From: CANKHJ01 sp035556495
GTDB lineage: Bacteria > Pseudomonadota > Alphaproteobacteria > Rhizobiales > Xanthobacteraceae
Direction of reading: 5' to 3'
DNA: 64,000 nt
Assembly: GCA_035556495.1 (NCBI GenBank)
Contig: DATMEW010000123.1
Coordinates: 1-64,000 of the forward strand
In this document: positions 63,589 to 64,000 of the stretch, piece by piece
Layout of the letters: each line of letters opens with the position of its first letter
Position numbering within the stretch: the stretch's first letter is position 1
Made by a program: the position numbers and the translations under genes
The notes under the pieces: model-generated
Told to the model about the DNA's origin: nothing
Database searches by the model: none
What the model saw: the letters and a program-made list of their open reading frames with translations, nothing else

Positions 63589-64000
63589 TATTCAATGATC
63601 CGAAAGCCAGCGGGCGGCGTCGGGATAGCAGGCGCCACGGCCCCATCTTTCGGCGTGCCGGTCTCGCTTCCCAGCCAGTTGAAATCTCCCATGGACGGGC
63701 GCCGGCCTTTGTATCCCCGGAGCGTGCCGTGTTCCTCGAAATACTGCACCATGGCCTGCGTAGATTCTCCCATGGATTTGATGGTTTCGAAAAGACGGCG
63801 GACGCGCTTTACATTTTCTTCCGGCTTGAGGCGAGGATTGAACGCGCGTGCGATCAATCGGTCGCCTTCCTTCTCGGTGAACTGCGCACCGAGAATTTCT
63901 CGCAGCGACCGCTGGACAACTTCCTCCACCCCTTCCCGGGCAATGGTCCCTTGCTCGTTGATGAACGGCTGGAGGAAATCGGGAAGCACACCAACAGCGC
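63588..64000 (-). CDS. Phage structural protein, C-terminal part (cut by window edge)
   Basis: The frame stays open to the window edge, so its true start lies outside. The visible 137 residues have a charged helical part (EGVEEVVQRSLREI; KPEENVKRVRRLFETI) and a Pro-rich end (PAIPTPPAGFRIIE). The GTG at 63989 is probably internal. It overlaps the next gene by one base. No family is recognised. Confidence 0.55.
   Translation of the reverse strand, partial: AVGVLPDFLQPFINEQGTIAREGVEEVVQRSLREILGAQFTEKEGDRLIARAFNPRLKPEENVKRVRRLFETIKSMGESTQAMVQYFEEHGTLRGYKGRRPSMGDFNWLGSETGTPKDGAVAPAIPTPPAGFRIIE

Overview
The window is GC-rich, densely coded chromosome from an alphaproteobacterium, most likely of the order Hyphomicrobiales (Rhizobiales). 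The evidence is the family content: a BcsS-like protein, DUF3126, DUF2336, a BTLCP transglutaminase-like protease, tandem PilZ, an aerobic CO-dehydrogenase-type maturation operon, CIRCE-controlled groESL, and a palindromic element of the type common in that order. Genus cannot be fixed from the sequence. There is no rRNA, CRISPR array or complete insertion sequence. Two tRNA genes are present, Leu(UAA) and Thr(UGU).

Layout. Positions 1-5.3 kb hold aquaporin Z, a two-component HpaB/HpaC-type aromatic hydroxylase, a tiny glutamine-rich protein missed by ordinary ORF calling, a membrane protein and a flavodoxin-fold reductase. Positions 5.5-12.7 kb form a molybdenum-hydroxylase operon of the Cox type: CoxG, CoxS, CoxM, MoxR-type ATPase (CoxD), VWA protein (CoxE), a split XdhC/CoxI-CoxF pair and a MoeA-MobA-like fusion. 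It has no catalytic large subunit (CoxL). Positions 12.7-21 kb carry a BcsS-like protein, a luciferase-like monooxygenase, a DUF488 protein, groESL, the Anbu proteasome-like protease, a CinA-like protein, a thioesterase, xanthine phosphoribosyltransferase and tRNA-Leu.

Positions 21-34 kb hold a lipoprotein, a divergent Cu-ATPase/CsoR pair with a visible operator, a FAD monooxygenase, a zinc-finger protein, a hydrolase, serine acetyltransferase, a gamma-class carbonic anhydrase, a CopD-like membrane protein, a BTLCP protease and a PilZ protein. Positions 34-54 kb hold a PAS protein, a rhomboid protease, a CBS protein, a patatin, a secreted protein, an MFS transporter, ThrS, YidD, a periplasmic Clp-like protein, a NifU-like scaffold, FolE, HisI, a citrate-lyase/MaoC pair, an SLT-domain protein, DUF2336, Hpt and CheY-like signalling proteins, a MetE-like protein, NAD kinase, CutA and tRNA-Thr.

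From about 54.3 kb to the right edge lies part of a prophage read mostly leftward. In transcription order it has virion internal proteins, tail-fibre genes, an SGNH-like cargo gene, a GH108 endolysin, overlapping Rz/Rz1 spanins and a small coiled-coil membrane protein. Three short genes face the other way inside it, one of them a SinR/Cas2-fold protein. The integrase and the other end lie outside the window.

The points most worth a second look are the CoxL-less operon, the phage SinR-like module, the G10 tract directly before the SGNH-like phage gene, and a duplicated groL 3' end that appears to be split by a palindromic element.
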